Part shown: positions 44,203 to 53,981 of the stretch, in pieces | Layout: the number at the start of each line of letters is the position of its first letter | How positions within the stretch are numbered: the first letter of the stretch is position 1 | DNA from: CAZQRP01 sp964596125 | GTDB lineage: Bacteria > Chloroflexota > Dehalococcoidia > GIF9 > UBA5629 | Assembly: GCA_964596125.1 (NCBI GenBank) | Contig: CAZQRP010000012.1 | Location: 38,352-102,351, forward strand | DNA: 64,000 nucleotides | Reading direction: 5' to 3' | Made by a program: the position numbers and the translations under genes | The notes under the pieces: model-generated | The model's input: only the letters and a program-made list of their open reading frames with translations | What the model was told of the DNA's origin: nothing | Databases searched by the model: none

Positions 44203-45324
44203 ATGAAAACTGACAGGTTCAAAGATACTTCAGAGAAAATGCTGGCACTTGCCGGAATAAGTATTAACGGAAATAATCCCTGGGACATAAAAGTTCACAA
44301 CGAGCAGTTCTATCGAAGGGTGATAACTCAGGGATCACTCGGTCTTGGAGAGTCCTATATGGAGGAATGGTGGGAGTGTGAAAAACTCGATGAATTCTTT
44401 CACCGGGTCCTTCGTTCTCAAATAGAAAGCCACATCAAACGAAACTGGAGACTTTTAAGTAGAATACTAATGGCAAGAATCTTTAATATGCAATCAAAGA
44501 AGAGAGCTTTCCAGATCGGCGAGAAACATTATGACTCAGGTAATGACCTTTTCGAAATTATGCTCGATAAACGAATGGTCTATAGCTGTGCCTACTGGAA
44601 AGATGTAAATGAGCTTAACGAAGCCCAGGAGAACAAGTTAGATTTAATTTGTCGAAAACTGGGGCTACGACCTGGAATGAAAATACTCGATATCGGCTGC
44701 GGCTGGGGAAGCTTTGCACGATTTGCCGCAGAAAAATATAAAGTTGAAGTAACCGGAATTACCGTTTCCAGGGAACAGGTTGAACTGGGGAATACACTAT
44801 GCAAGGGACTCCCTGTTGAAATAAGATTACAGGACTACAGAGATGTCCACGATAAATTTGACCATATAGTTTCACTGGGCATGATTGAGCATGTCGGTTA
44901 TAAAAATTACAGGACTTATATGGCAGTTGTGCACAAGTGCTTAAAGGATGACGGCTTATTCCTGTTGCACACTATCGGTGGGAACAAGTCAATAACTTCT
45001 ACAGACCCCTGGATAAATAAATATATATTCCCAAACGGGATGCTCCCTTCAATAAAACAACTGGGAAGTGCCATTGAAGGACTGTTCGTTATGGAAGACT
45101 GGCACAATTTCAGTGCCGATTATGATAAAACACTTATGGCATGGCATAAGAATTTCGAAAGTAACTGGCATAAGATAATGGCAAATTACGATGAGAGATT
45201 TTATAGAATGTGGAACTATTACCTGCTATCGTGTGCAGGATCGTTCCGCGCCAGAAATATTCAGTTATGGCAAATCGTCCTTTCCAAGAATGGTATCCCA
45301 GGAGGTTACCTATCCATTCGCTAA
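44203..45324 (+). CDS. cfa: cyclopropane-fatty-acyl-phospholipid synthase family
   Basis: The enzyme transfers a methylene group from S-adenosylmethionine to unsaturated acyl chains in membrane phospholipids. The 373-residue protein has an N-terminal domain (IKVHNEQFYRRVITQGSLGL, GESYMEEWWE), the SAM motif MKILDIGCGWGSFARFAAEK (about 165-185), and SLGMIEHVGYKNY (about 226-238), with YSCAYWKD as the conserved Cys region. Length is normal. AAAAGGGGAATCCG precedes the ATG. It is monocistronic before the ATPase gene. Confidence 0.95.
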   Translation: MKTDRFKDTSEKMLALAGISINGNNPWDIKVHNEQFYRRVITQGSLGLGESYMEEWWECEKLDEFFHRVLRSQIESHIKRNWRLLSRILMARIFNMQSKKRAFQIGEKHYDSGNDLFEIMLDKRMVYSCAYWKDVNELNEAQENKLDLICRKLGLRPGMKILDIGCGWGSFARFAAEKYKVEVTGITVSREQVELGNTLCKGLPVEIRLQDYRDVHDKFDHIVSLGMIEHVGYKNYRTYMAVVHKCLKDDGLFLLHTIGGNKSITSTDPWINKYIFPNGMLPSIKQLGSAIEGLFVMEDWHNFSADYDKTLMAWHKNFESNWHKIMANYDERFYRMWNYYLLSCAGSFRARNIQLWQIVLSKNGIPGGYLSIR

Positions 45325-45415
45325 GTACTTCCATAGAAACGAAGTCATGTAAAAAGTAGACAAGGTTTTACGCTAATAGAAGCTATCTTCCTGATACAGG
45401 AACAGGTCAATGTAA

Positions 45416-47695
45416 ATGGAAAAAGAAGAACAGCTCTGGCATAACCTGAGTCCTGATGAGACCTTGAAAATACTTGATTCGCGGCGCTCCGGATTAACTG
45501 GAGCCGAGGCTGGTAAGCGGCTCCAGACATATGGTCCTAACATATTAAAAGGTAAGAAGAAGACACCACCACTATTGGTCTTCCTGAGACAGTTCCTCAG
45601 TCCTCTCATTTATGTGTTGCTTGTCGCTACTATAATCTCAGCTATCGTGCAGCATTACATTGATGCAGCGGTGATACTCGGAGTGTTGCTACTTAACGCT
45701 GCTGTCGGTTATATGCAAGAAACGCGGGCGGAGCGAGCTATGGAGGCTCTTGTTCGAATGGCAGCACCAAAGGCAGTTGTAAGACGTGATGGCAAGATGA
45801 AAAACATACCTGCCAGAGAAATAGTACCCGGGGATATAATGATGCTGGAGACCGGGGACAGGGTGCCGGCTGACGGCAGGCTGATCGAAGTATCAAACTT
45901 GAAGGTAAGTGAAGCTACATTGACCGGTGAATCCATGCCGGTAGAAAAACAGACAGAAGCACTTAGCGAGGCGGTAGCCGTGACTGAGAGAAAAAACACG
46001 GTGTATATGGGCACTGTCGTTACCTACGGGAGAGCCACTGCCGTAGCCGTTGGAACCGGTATGTCAACAGAGATAGGTAAAATTGCCACTGCGATCCAGG
46101 AAGTAAAGCCTGAAAAGACACCTCTTCAGAAAAGCACCAGCAAACTAAGCCGCTACCTGATCATCCTCTTCCTGGGAGTTTGCAGCATCCTGGTAATCGT
46201 AGGACTGATAAGGGGACTTGAATGGCTGGAGGTATTCCTGCTGGCAGTCGCTGCAGCAGTTTCCGCCATACCCGAAGGGTTGCCAGCGGTAGTTACCGTT
46301 GTGCTTGCGGTTGGTATGCGGATAATGGCCAATCGTAACGCCATCATCCGTAAACTGGTAGCCGTTGAGACTCTGGGATCAGCTACCATCATTTGCTCCG
46401 ATAAAACCGGAACACTGACATTAAACGAGATGACCGTACTGCAGCTCTACATTGACGGCCAGTGGATTGAAGTCACCGGCGAAGGTTATAAACCGCATGG
46501 CGGATTTTATCGAGACGGGCAAACACTGAATCCGGAAAGTGAACCATCGCTCACCTTACATTTAAGGGCCGGGGCCCTTTGTAATAATGCTTTATTGGCC
46601 TGGGAAGAAGAATGCTGCAGCATTTTCGGAGATCCAACCGAAGGCTCCCTGCTGGTAACAGCCGCCAAGGCAGGGATGTATAAGGAAAAGCTGGAAAGGG
46701 CATACCCCCGCCTGGATGAAATTCCCTTCCAGAGCGAAAAGCAGTATATGGCTACCATCCACCCCCGAGATGGAGGAAGGGTAATTTATGTGAAGGGAGC
46801 AGTTGAAAGACTGCTATCCATGAGCAAGTACCTGTTACAGGAAGGTAAGGTCATACCACTAAGCGGAACCGATGCCCGCGCCATCATGCAGGCCAACATC
46901 TCCATGGCTGAGAAAGCGATGAGAGTAATCGCCACCGCCTACGTCGACCTGCCGCCCGGGTCCGAAGGGCTGAAGGATGACGACATCAGAGGCAATCTGG
47001 TATTTATCGGCCTGGCAGGAATGGCCGACCCACCTCGTGACGAGGCAAAAGAGGCAATTAGACTTTGCGGGCAGGCGGGCATCAAAGTAGTGATGATTAC
47101 CGGAGACCACAAGGTGACAGCACAGTCCATTGCTCATCAGCTCCATTTACCATCAGGAAAAGAGATGACCGGTGCCGAAGTTCAGGAGATGAGCGACGAA
47201 GAATTATCCAAAGAGGTGGGTGACATTTCTGTTTTTGCCCGGATTGACCCGCTGCATAAGTTAAAAATAGTGAATGCACTCAAGAGACGGGGTCATGTAG
47301 TCGCTATGACCGGCGACGGGGTCAATGATGCTCCAGCCCTCAAAGCTGCTGATATCGGTATTGCCATGGGTATCACTGGGACCGATGTCGCCAAGGAAGC
47401 ATCCGATATGATACTTGCCGATGATAATTTTGTCTCGGTGGTGTCAGCAGTGGATGAAGGCAGGTCAATCTTTAACCGGTTACGCAATGTCATCTTTTTC
47501 TTGCTGAGCACCAACCTGGGCGAACTATTAGCGCTCACCCTCACTATCCTGTTCGTGGGCAAAGCACCACTGCTGGCAGTCCAGATAATTTGGATCAACC
47601 TGGTTACCGACACGGCAGCCGCCGTCCCTCTGGGATTGAGCCCAAATCCGGCGACGAGCTCAAGCAACCCCCGCGCCACCCTGAAGTGGGGCTGA
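45416..47695 (+). CDS. Ca2+-type P-type ATPase, N-terminal and catalytic part (frameshifted)
   Basis: The frame encodes a P2-type cation ATPase up to the middle of its membrane domain: cation ATPase N-domain (EEQLWHNLSPDETLKIL), TGESMPVEKQ, the phosphorylation motif CSDKTGTLTLNEM (about 330-342), the nucleotide domain, and MTGDGVNDAPALKAADIGIA. The frame ends at NPATSSSNPRATLKWG and TGA. The continuing protein lies in the -1 phase (47590-48138). Insertion of one G near 47638 (GGGATTG-AGCCC) would restore EPKSGDELKQPPRHP and yield about 907 residues, normal for the family. Such enzymes pump calcium or other cations using ATP. Confidence 0.9.
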   Translation: MEKEEQLWHNLSPDETLKILDSRRSGLTGAEAGKRLQTYGPNILKGKKKTPPLLVFLRQFLSPLIYVLLVATIISAIVQHYIDAAVILGVLLLNAAVGYMQETRAERAMEALVRMAAPKAVVRRDGKMKNIPAREIVPGDIMMLETGDRVPADGRLIEVSNLKVSEATLTGESMPVEKQTEALSEAVAVTERKNTVYMGTVVTYGRATAVAVGTGMSTEIGKIATAIQEVKPEKTPLQKSTSKLSRYLIILFLGVCSILVIVGLIRGLEWLEVFLLAVAAAVSAIPEGLPAVVTVVLAVGMRIMANRNAIIRKLVAVETLGSATIICSDKTGTLTLNEMTVLQLYIDGQWIEVTGEGYKPHGGFYRDGQTLNPESEPSLTLHLRAGALCNNALLAWEEECCSIFGDPTEGSLLVTAAKAGMYKEKLERAYPRLDEIPFQSEKQYMATIHPRDGGRVIYVKGAVERLLSMSKYLLQEGKVIPLSGTDARAIMQANISMAEKAMRVIATAYVDLPPGSEGLKDDDIRGNLVFIGLAGMADPPRDEAKEAIRLCGQAGIKVVMITGDHKVTAQSIAHQLHLPSGKEMTGAEVQEMSDEELSKEVGDISVFARIDPLHKLKIVNALKRRGHVVAMTGDGVNDAPALKAADIGIAMGITGTDVAKEASDMILADDNFVSVVSAVDEGRSIFNRLRNVIFFLLSTNLGELLALTLTILFVGKAPLLAVQIIWINLVTDTAAAVPLGLSPNPATSSSNPRATLKWG

Positions 47696-48138
47696 TCTTT
47701 CCCGGACTGCTGCTGCGTATTGGCTTTTTAGCTGTGCTGATGAGTGTAGGGATATTTGTAATTTTCAACTGGGCCCAGGCCAGGATGAGCCTGGACGAAG
47801 CCCGCACCATTGCCTTTTGTTCCATGGTAGCCTTCGAGTGGTTCAGAGCATTTAACGCCCGCTCCGATGAATATACAATCTTCAGGTTGGGTGTATTCCG
47901 TAATAAATGGCTGGTCATTTCGATCTCAGTAGCAATTATGTTGCAGCTAGCTGTTGTCTACACGCCTTTTCTCCAGGTGGCTTTCAGTACGGTCCCGCTT
48001 GGTATAGCCGGATGGGGAATCGCCATCCTGGCTGCCGGCAGCTTGTTCCTTATCGAAGAAACCCGGAAGGCATTATTCCCACGGCTCTTCAGTTCGGGGA
48101 AATGGATGCCATCTTCCTTCAAGCGTCAATACTACTAA
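47590..48138 (+). CDS. P-type ATPase C-terminal membrane domain (out of frame)
   Basis: The coding part of this frame starts near 47640 with IEPKSGDELKQPPRHPEVG and continues through four or five transmembrane helices with the cation-ATPase C-domain pattern (FEWFRAFNARSDEYTIFRLG, then LAVVYTPFLQVAF), ending in GKWMPSSFKRQYY. Its first 17 residues are the wrong phase. It is the missing C-terminal third of the ATPase and is probably not made separately, since no start with a ribosome site precedes it. Confidence 0.85.
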   Translation: MDQPGYRHGSRRPSGIEPKSGDELKQPPRHPEVGLIFPGLLLRIGFLAVLMSVGIFVIFNWAQARMSLDEARTIAFCSMVAFEWFRAFNARSDEYTIFRLGVFRNKWLVISISVAIMLQLAVVYTPFLQVAFSTVPLGIAGWGIAILAAGSLFLIEETRKALFPRLFSSGKWMPSSFKRQYY

Positions 48139-48218
48139 ACATGTATAATGTGCACACTACAGAACGGTAATAAAAAGAACTGGCTATATCTAGCTAAGAA
48201 CTGGGGAGACAAAAACTC

Positions 48219-48806
48219 ATGGGAAAGAAAACTGTACTCGTAAGCATCGGTCTGGCAATAATGCTGGTCATATCAACCGTCCCATTTGCCTGCAAAGCAC
48301 CTGCCGAAAAAAAACCTACAGGTGAAGCAGATGAAGATGTCAGTAAGCCATCTATATCAATCTCCAGCCCTGCCTTTGAGGACGGAGCGACAATCCCCGG
48401 GAACTATAGCTGCCTGGGAGAGAACACCTCACCGCAGCTTACCTGGAGCGAGGGACCGGCGGGAACCGTGTCCTTCGTCCTGATAGTGGATGATGCCGAT
48501 GCTCCCGGCAGACCGTTCACACACTGGGTCCTTTACGAAATCCGGCCCGATATTACAGAACTGCATAAGGGCATCTCCACAAATGGCATGCTTGAAACGG
48601 GAGCAATACAGGGCCGGAATAGCCTGGGTAAACTTGGTTACTACGGTCCCTGTCCACCTGAGGGTGAGAGCCACCACTACCGCTTCACTATTTATGCCAT
48701 TGACAAGTTCCTGGGTCTACCGTCTGCATCAAGGGAGCAGGTGCTGGAGGCCATTCAGGGGCATATTCTGGCCTCGGGGCAACTCACCGGCACTTTTAAG
48801 AAGTGA
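48219..48806 (+). CDS. PEBP-family (YbhB/YbcL-like) lipoprotein
   Basis: The 195-residue protein has a signal peptide with lipobox VPFAC near residue 25 and then the Raf-kinase-inhibitor-like fold: SISSPAFEDGATIPGNYSCL, SFVLIVDDADAPGRPFTHWV, and GPCPPEGESHHYRFTIYAID (about 140-160), which is the ligand-binding motif of this family. Bacterial members are of unknown role. GGGGAGAC precedes the ATG. It follows the ATPase gene by 80 bases. Confidence 0.92.
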   Translation: MGKKTVLVSIGLAIMLVISTVPFACKAPAEKKPTGEADEDVSKPSISISSPAFEDGATIPGNYSCLGENTSPQLTWSEGPAGTVSFVLIVDDADAPGRPFTHWVLYEIRPDITELHKGISTNGMLETGAIQGRNSLGKLGYYGPCPPEGESHHYRFTIYAIDKFLGLPSASREQVLEAIQGHILASGQLTGTFKK

Positions 48807-48967
48807 TTTCCCCTAATATCAATACCTGCAATCCCTTTTTAATTATTTGAAAACGAAAAGATGGTTATATTTTTTCTAACCGGGACAAATGGATTCGTCG
48901 CTCCACTTAGCATGACAGTAAAAGTGTCTGGAATGGTGAGAATGGAAGGTGTATGTCATCCATTGCC

Positions 48968-49948
48968 TTAACGGTTCAACTCACAATAGTACTTCGCTTC
49001 CTTCGCCCGGTTAATCAGGTCGGGATTTGTTGACAGTTCGATCACTTTATCGAACTCGATAATGGCCTTATCAAGTGCCCCCCTGCTAGTATAAAAAACG
49101 CCGCGATTCCAATAGGCTACCGTATCATTGGGATTAAGCTCGATGGCTTTGCTCCAGTCAGCCTGAGCCTCCTCCCACCGCCCATTTTTGTAATAAGCGA
49201 AGCCTCTATAGCTATATGCCGAGGAGTAATCAGGATTAAGCTCTATAGACTTATTATAATCAGCGATGGCCAGGTCCCACTTCGCCTTCTGGTTGTAACA
49301 AAAACCCCGATTGTAGTACGTTATATAATCACCGGCTCCCAGCTCGATGGCCTTATTTACATCATCAAATGCCAGGTCCCATTTCCCCTTCCGGGAATAG
49401 GCCAATCCCCGGTTGTTATAGGCTTGGGCTAAATTGGAGTCAAGCTCGATAGCTTTGGTAAGATCCTCGATAGCCCGGTCCGAATTTCGTTGCATGTTAT
49501 AGGCTCGACCCCGATTGTAATAAGCTTCAGTATAATTGGGATTAAGCTTGATGGCCATGGCGAAGTCATCTCTGGCCAGGTCCCACTGTTTCTTGTCAGC
49601 ATAACCAAGTCCTCGTTTATGATACGCTGTAGCTAACCGCGAGTCTATCTCAATTGCCGGATTAAGTTCAACCGCCTTGGCACCGTCAGCAATAGCTTTA
49701 TCATATTCATTTTCCATATTGTATCCTGCCACCCGACCGGCATAGGCCCTGGCCAGCTTCGAGTTAAGCTCGACGGCCGGATCAATCTCGATTGCCTTGT
49801 TATACTCGGCGATAGCCTCATCCCACTGTCCCTGCTCCAGGTAGGTATCTCCCAGCTCGATATGCTCCAGGACAGGATCAGTACCCTTACATGCCGTCAT
49901 CAGCAGTGCCATACAGATAAATAGAACAATTACAACTCTACCTCCCAT
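48968..49948 (-). CDS. TPR-repeat lipoprotein
   Basis: The 326-residue protein has a lipobox LMTAC after a short signal peptide, and then eight or so TPR units with the spacing of 34 residues: DEAIAEYNKAIEIDPAVELN, DFAMAIKLNPNYTEAYYNRG, EDLTKAIELDSNLAQAYNNR and NKSIELNPDYSSAYSYRGFA. It is a cell-surface scaffold of unknown partner. It is monocistronic and faces away from the next genes. Confidence 0.88.
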   Translation of the reverse strand: MGGRVVIVLFICMALLMTACKGTDPVLEHIELGDTYLEQGQWDEAIAEYNKAIEIDPAVELNSKLARAYAGRVAGYNMENEYDKAIADGAKAVELNPAIEIDSRLATAYHKRGLGYADKKQWDLARDDFAMAIKLNPNYTEAYYNRGRAYNMQRNSDRAIEDLTKAIELDSNLAQAYNNRGLAYSRKGKWDLAFDDVNKAIELGAGDYITYYNRGFCYNQKAKWDLAIADYNKSIELNPDYSSAYSYRGFAYYKNGRWEEAQADWSKAIELNPNDTVAYWNRGVFYTSRGALDKAIIEFDKVIELSTNPDLINRAKEAKYYCELNR

Positions 49949-50365
49949 AACCAGCCTCCTTTAAATAATCTGGATGATTTTGCGACGGGGCTATCTTATT
50001 TATCAGCAGAAACCTGTTACCTTCATTAATCAGCAATTCCTGCATCCATCATCTACAACCATAATACTCTCTAACGCAATCTACAGTAAACGCAAGACTG
50101 TTTCATATACGGATGTCTTAATCGATGGCTGAGAGTCTCATTGTATTCCTCCCCACTTTTACTGTCAATGTCTCATATCAGGACACGGGGATGACTCTGT
50201 ACTTCACAACCCACACTGCCCAATGAAAGCGCCGCATTTGCATTTTATTGCCATTTTATCGTATAGTCTAACGTAAAAATAAGACATACACAGGACAGGA
50301 TCAACCGAAACAGTCTTCAGGTAATTTCCAATCGTAAATCCATTTGACAGGAATAGATACACACG
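49949..50365. other. intergenic region
   Basis: Divergent spacer between the TPR lipoprotein and the 84-residue gene. I see no RNA, repeat or consensus promoter pair that I can support. Confidence 0.4.
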
Positions 50366-50620
50366 ATGGCACACTATGGTAAAAACAGCAGGTCCGCTCC
50401 GGCAATAGTCGTACGGGAAGCCGTGAATTTTTTTGGCTCGGAAGGACTAGGGCTGCCGATAAAGGAAGAGATAAAAGATAAAAACGAGTGCTGCGCTTCC
50501 TTCGAATGTGGTGACGGGCATATCTTCGTTAAGGCCTGTAAAAAGGAAAAAGGCTCCGAGGTGGAGGTTGAAACGCACAGGTGGGATGACCATGTACAAC
50601 AATTCCTGGAGAAGATCTAA
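50366..50620 (+). CDS. small protein of unknown function
   Basis: The 84-residue protein is polar and mixed: AIVVREAVNFFGSEGLGLPI, a Cys pair (ECCASFECGDG), FVKACKKEKGSEVEVETHRW and a C-terminal amphipathic helix. AGGAA lies upstream of the ATG. No family is recognised. It precedes the rhomboid gene by 100 bases on the same strand. Confidence 0.6.
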   Translation: MAHYGKNSRSAPAIVVREAVNFFGSEGLGLPIKEEIKDKNECCASFECGDGHIFVKACKKEKGSEVEVETHRWDDHVQQFLEKI

Positions 50621-50723
50621 GCACAGAATAAAGCACCCAGCAATCAGCGTCTTTCCGGTCCGGACTACAGACCGTCCTTTCACACCTAGGAAATCAGGAT
50701 AAAAGTATGAGAAACTATGTAAA

Positions 50724-51308
50724 ATGATAAGATCCAGAGGGTATCGCGGAGACAATTTAAACCATATCTGGGCCATATTACTCATAAATTTACTGGTATT
50801 TATAGCCGCCATTATAAATCGTAACCTGATTATAGCGCTGCTCGGATTAAGAACAGCAAGCTTTTTTGCTCAGCCTTGGACAATCCTGACCAACATTTTT
50901 ACTCACGTCGAGATATGGCATATTCTGGCTAACATGGTGACACTTTATTTTTTCGGCAGGTTCTTGACTGGATTAATCGGCGCCAAAAAATTATTAATCG
51001 TCTATTTCTGCGGTGGTATACTGGGCAATATCTTTTTTATGCTTCTGGCACCGCCTTTTTATACAGCGATCGGGGCTTCAGGAGCTGTCTTCGCCCTTGG
51101 AGGGACATTGACAGTTCTGACGCCGAAATTAAAGGTACTGGTATTCCCCATACCAGCCCCAATTCCTTTATGGGTGGCAATCATTGGAGGTTTCATCATA
51201 TTATCCCTCTTTCCGGGAATTGCCTGGCAGGCTCATCTCGGCGGTCTTATTTGCGGTCTCCTGGCCGGCTTTTACTTCAGAAAAAGAGTACGTCTCCTGT
51301 TCTACTAG
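50724..51308 (+). CDS. rhomboid-family intramembrane serine protease
   Basis: The 194-residue protein has about six transmembrane helices and the rhomboid motifs: HVEIWHILANMVTLYFFGR (about 61-79), the nucleophile Ser119 in IGASGAVFALGG, and His171 in WQAHLGGLICGLLAG. These form the Ser-His dyad used to cut substrate helices in the membrane. The region before the first helix is short. There is no strong ribosome site at the ATG, and a different start a few codons away cannot be excluded. Confidence 0.92.
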   Translation: MIRSRGYRGDNLNHIWAILLINLLVFIAAIINRNLIIALLGLRTASFFAQPWTILTNIFTHVEIWHILANMVTLYFFGRFLTGLIGAKKLLIVYFCGGILGNIFFMLLAPPFYTAIGASGAVFALGGTLTVLTPKLKVLVFPIPAPIPLWVAIIGGFIILSLFPGIAWQAHLGGLICGLLAGFYFRKRVRLLFY

Positions 51309-51419
51309 CTATCCCCTCACTGTAATAAGCCATAGGATAATCTATTTATACCTGAGTTGCTTGTCCGGACGTAGACACCGTCTGTACCGGTTGTAAAATG
51401 GTAAACACTGTATAGATGA

Positions 51420-51448
51420 TTGTCTGAATACAGGTCAAGCTGTATAAT
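51420..51448 (+). promoter_or_regulatory. promoter of the bactofilin-like gene
   Basis: TTGTCT at 51420-51425, a 17-base spacer and TATAAT at 51443-51448, with the start point near 51455 and a leader of about 60 bases. Confidence 0.5.
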
Positions 51449-51517
51449 GAGCCGAAGTATATAGTTTAATGAGCATCTTTGCAGAGCTTAAACGGTAATT
51501 TTACTGCGGGGATATAT

Positions 51518-52666
51518 ATGGTAAAACATCTTTTCAAGTTGCTTGTTATCTCTCTCACAGTACTACTGTTCACGAGCCTAGCTACGACACCTGTGATGGC
51601 GGCCGACTTTCGCGGAGGAGAGACCGTGACCATCGCCAGCGGAGAGGTTGTTGATGACGACCTTTATATAGGTGGCAGCACTATCATCATCGATGGCACT
51701 GTTAACGGTGACCTCTGGGCTGCCGGTCAAACGATCACCATAAATGGTACCGTCACCGGCAGTGTTGTCGCTGCAGGCCAGACTATTACTGTGGCTGGTA
51801 AAGTCGATCACGCTGCACGACTGGCAGGAGAAACCCTCAATATCAGCGGCACTGTTCACGGAGACGTTTTTGCCTTTGGAGCTAACTTAACTGTCGTCAG
51901 TACATCCAAAATCGGAGGTGACATTATCCTTGGCGCCGGAACGTCACGTATTGAAGGGTATATTGGCGGCAATATTAAAGGCGGTGCCGGTGAAGTTACC
52001 ATCACCAATGGAGTGGAGGGAGATATAGAACTTGAAGTCGACAAGCTAACTATAACGTCTACAGCCGTTATTAAAGGCAACCTGACGTATACCGCCGAAA
52101 ATGAAGCAGATATTCAATCAGGCGCTCAGGTGGCTGGCAAAACTACTTATGAGATGCCAGAGGTAAAAGAACCAGCTAAAACCGGTTTCGCTGGCAATGT
52201 TATGGGCAAATTGATCGGCCTTCTTATGGCATTGTTGATAGGAATAATACTAATCCTTATCGCTTCACGAAGGATAACTGCGATGGCCGACTCAATTCGA
52301 AGTAATCCGTGGGGAAGCCTTGGCTGGGGAGCTGCCCTGTTGTTCGCTGTTCCCTTAGCCGCTATATTCGTATGCTTTACCGTTATCGGTCTGCCCCTGG
52401 GATTTATTGCGCTGGCCCTGTGGGGAATAGCCCTCTATCTCAGCCAGATTCCTGTAGCCCTGTTTACCGGGCAATTAGTTATCGCACGCTTTAAGGCAGA
52501 AAGGTCTACGGGTATATTGATTGGAGCCCTGTCTATAGGCATGGTTATTCTCACACTTCTAAGGTGGATCCCCTACCTGGGCTTCTGGATCGGCCTGGCA
52601 ATAGTACTCTTGGGGATGGGTACCCTGATAGTTGCCGAAAAAAGAATGCGGGCGGTAACCAATTAG
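51518..52666 (+). CDS. polymer-forming (bactofilin-like) membrane protein
   Basis: The 382-residue protein has a signal peptide ending in TPVMA (about residue 28), then a right-handed beta-helix built of short repeats (DDLYIGGSTIIIDGTVNGDL, SGTVHGDVFAFGANLTV) typical of bactofilins, and three or four C-terminal transmembrane helices (about 240-375). Bactofilins form filaments that scaffold cell-envelope structures; here the helix is probably exposed outside. The ATG at 51518 follows GGGGATATAT; a TTG 13 codons earlier is the alternative. Confidence 0.85.
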   Translation: MVKHLFKLLVISLTVLLFTSLATTPVMAADFRGGETVTIASGEVVDDDLYIGGSTIIIDGTVNGDLWAAGQTITINGTVTGSVVAAGQTITVAGKVDHAARLAGETLNISGTVHGDVFAFGANLTVVSTSKIGGDIILGAGTSRIEGYIGGNIKGGAGEVTITNGVEGDIELEVDKLTITSTAVIKGNLTYTAENEADIQSGAQVAGKTTYEMPEVKEPAKTGFAGNVMGKLIGLLMALLIGIILILIASRRITAMADSIRSNPWGSLGWGAALLFAVPLAAIFVCFTVIGLPLGFIALALWGIALYLSQIPVALFTGQLVIARFKAERSTGILIGALSIGMVILTLLRWIPYLGFWIGLAIVLLGMGTLIVAEKRMRAVTN

Positions 52667-52895
52667 GGACCGACCTTCTCTATTATTTCCCGGACAGGTC
52701 TAAAGACCTGTCTGTACCCGCTTTCGGCAGCGTTATAGCACTCAATACTCTGCAACGGTCAAACAGCGGAAGATATCAACGACCGTTCAAACTCGAAATA
52801 AAGATAGCTCCAGCGTGTTTGACAAGTACAATCCATTGACAGAGTACTACCTCGTATGGCAAAGTAGTACATAAGACAGTCGTGGGGCATAGACC

Positions 52896-53756
52896 GTGAA
52901 AGATGTTGCCATCGTTGCCGACAGCACCTGTTGCCTACCACCAGAGTTAATAGAGGAGTATGGTATCCACCTGGTACCCCTCCAAATAGTGTACGAAGGT
53001 AAGAGCTATCGAGATGGAATTGATATAACTCCCGGTGAAATTTATAAGATTATGCGTAAAAGGGAAAACCTGCCAACAACATCAAATCCATTGGCCGGGG
53101 ATTTCCTGAGCACTTTTCAAAAGGTGAGCCAGGAATCTGAAAGTATACTCTGTATCACTGTCACCGGTCTGCAAAGCAAAACTTTCGAGGTAGCATCTTT
53201 GTGTAAACAGGCGGCAGAGGAGAGTATGCCCGATACCGCTATCGAAGTGTTTGACAGCCGGGCCGTGGCTGGCGCATTCGGTTTTATTGTACTTGAAGCA
53301 GCCCGTGCGGCAAAACGAGGGGCGTCACTGGCTGAAGCAATAGAGACTGCACAAAACATAAAAGGAAGGGTCAGTACCTTGTTCACGCTTGATACGCTCT
53401 ACTATCTGGCCAGAACCGGCCGCATTGCCAGGGCAGCAGCCTGGGCAGGAGCATTTTTAAACGTTAAGCCCATCCTTGAACATTCACCTTCTATAGGAGA
53501 GACTACACCTCTGGCACGTCCCAGAAATAAAGTAAAAGCTATAGAATACATGATGAACACAATGGCAGATAGAGTAGGAGACTCCAAAGTACAGGTGATG
53601 GTGCATCATGCTGACGAGCTGGAGGAGGGGAAAAGGCTCTTGACCGAGATTTGTTCAAGATTTAGCTGTACCGAGCATTATCTCACCGAGTTCACCCCAG
53701 GTATGGGTGTCCATACCGGCCCGGGCCTTCTTGGCATCGCCTTTTACACCAATTAA
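52896..53756 (+). CDS. DegV family fatty-acid-binding protein
   Basis: The 286-residue protein has the DegV pattern: VAIVADSTCCLPPELIEEYG (start), VPLQIVYEGKSYRDGIDI, TSNPLAGDFLSTFQKVS, DSRAVAGAFGFIVLEAARAA, TLFTLDTLYYLARTGRI and HTGPGLLGIAFY at the end. DegV proteins (FakB-type) bind fatty acids and, in Firmicutes, present them to the kinase FakA for phosphorylation; no FakA is in the window. Translation starts at GTG. Confidence 0.94.
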   Translation: MKDVAIVADSTCCLPPELIEEYGIHLVPLQIVYEGKSYRDGIDITPGEIYKIMRKRENLPTTSNPLAGDFLSTFQKVSQESESILCITVTGLQSKTFEVASLCKQAAEESMPDTAIEVFDSRAVAGAFGFIVLEAARAAKRGASLAEAIETAQNIKGRVSTLFTLDTLYYLARTGRIARAAAWAGAFLNVKPILEHSPSIGETTPLARPRNKVKAIEYMMNTMADRVGDSKVQVMVHHADELEEGKRLLTEICSRFSCTEHYLTEFTPGMGVHTGPGLLGIAFYTN

Positions 53757-53981
53757 GGTGTCAGTTACTCCTTTCCGGGCCAAAACGTGCCAGGACAGCT
53801 CAACCGGCAGGATATGATCACACGGTATCAGAAATAAAAATTCCGTCAGCGCCACCGCCGATGTGGTATACTTTTTATTAAGAGGAGACCAAGACAGACA
53901 TCGAGGACTTTGAATATATACCGGTAAAAAGGCTAGTATCCTGGCAATCTCAGCATATTCAGTGTTATAACATAGTCTTGA

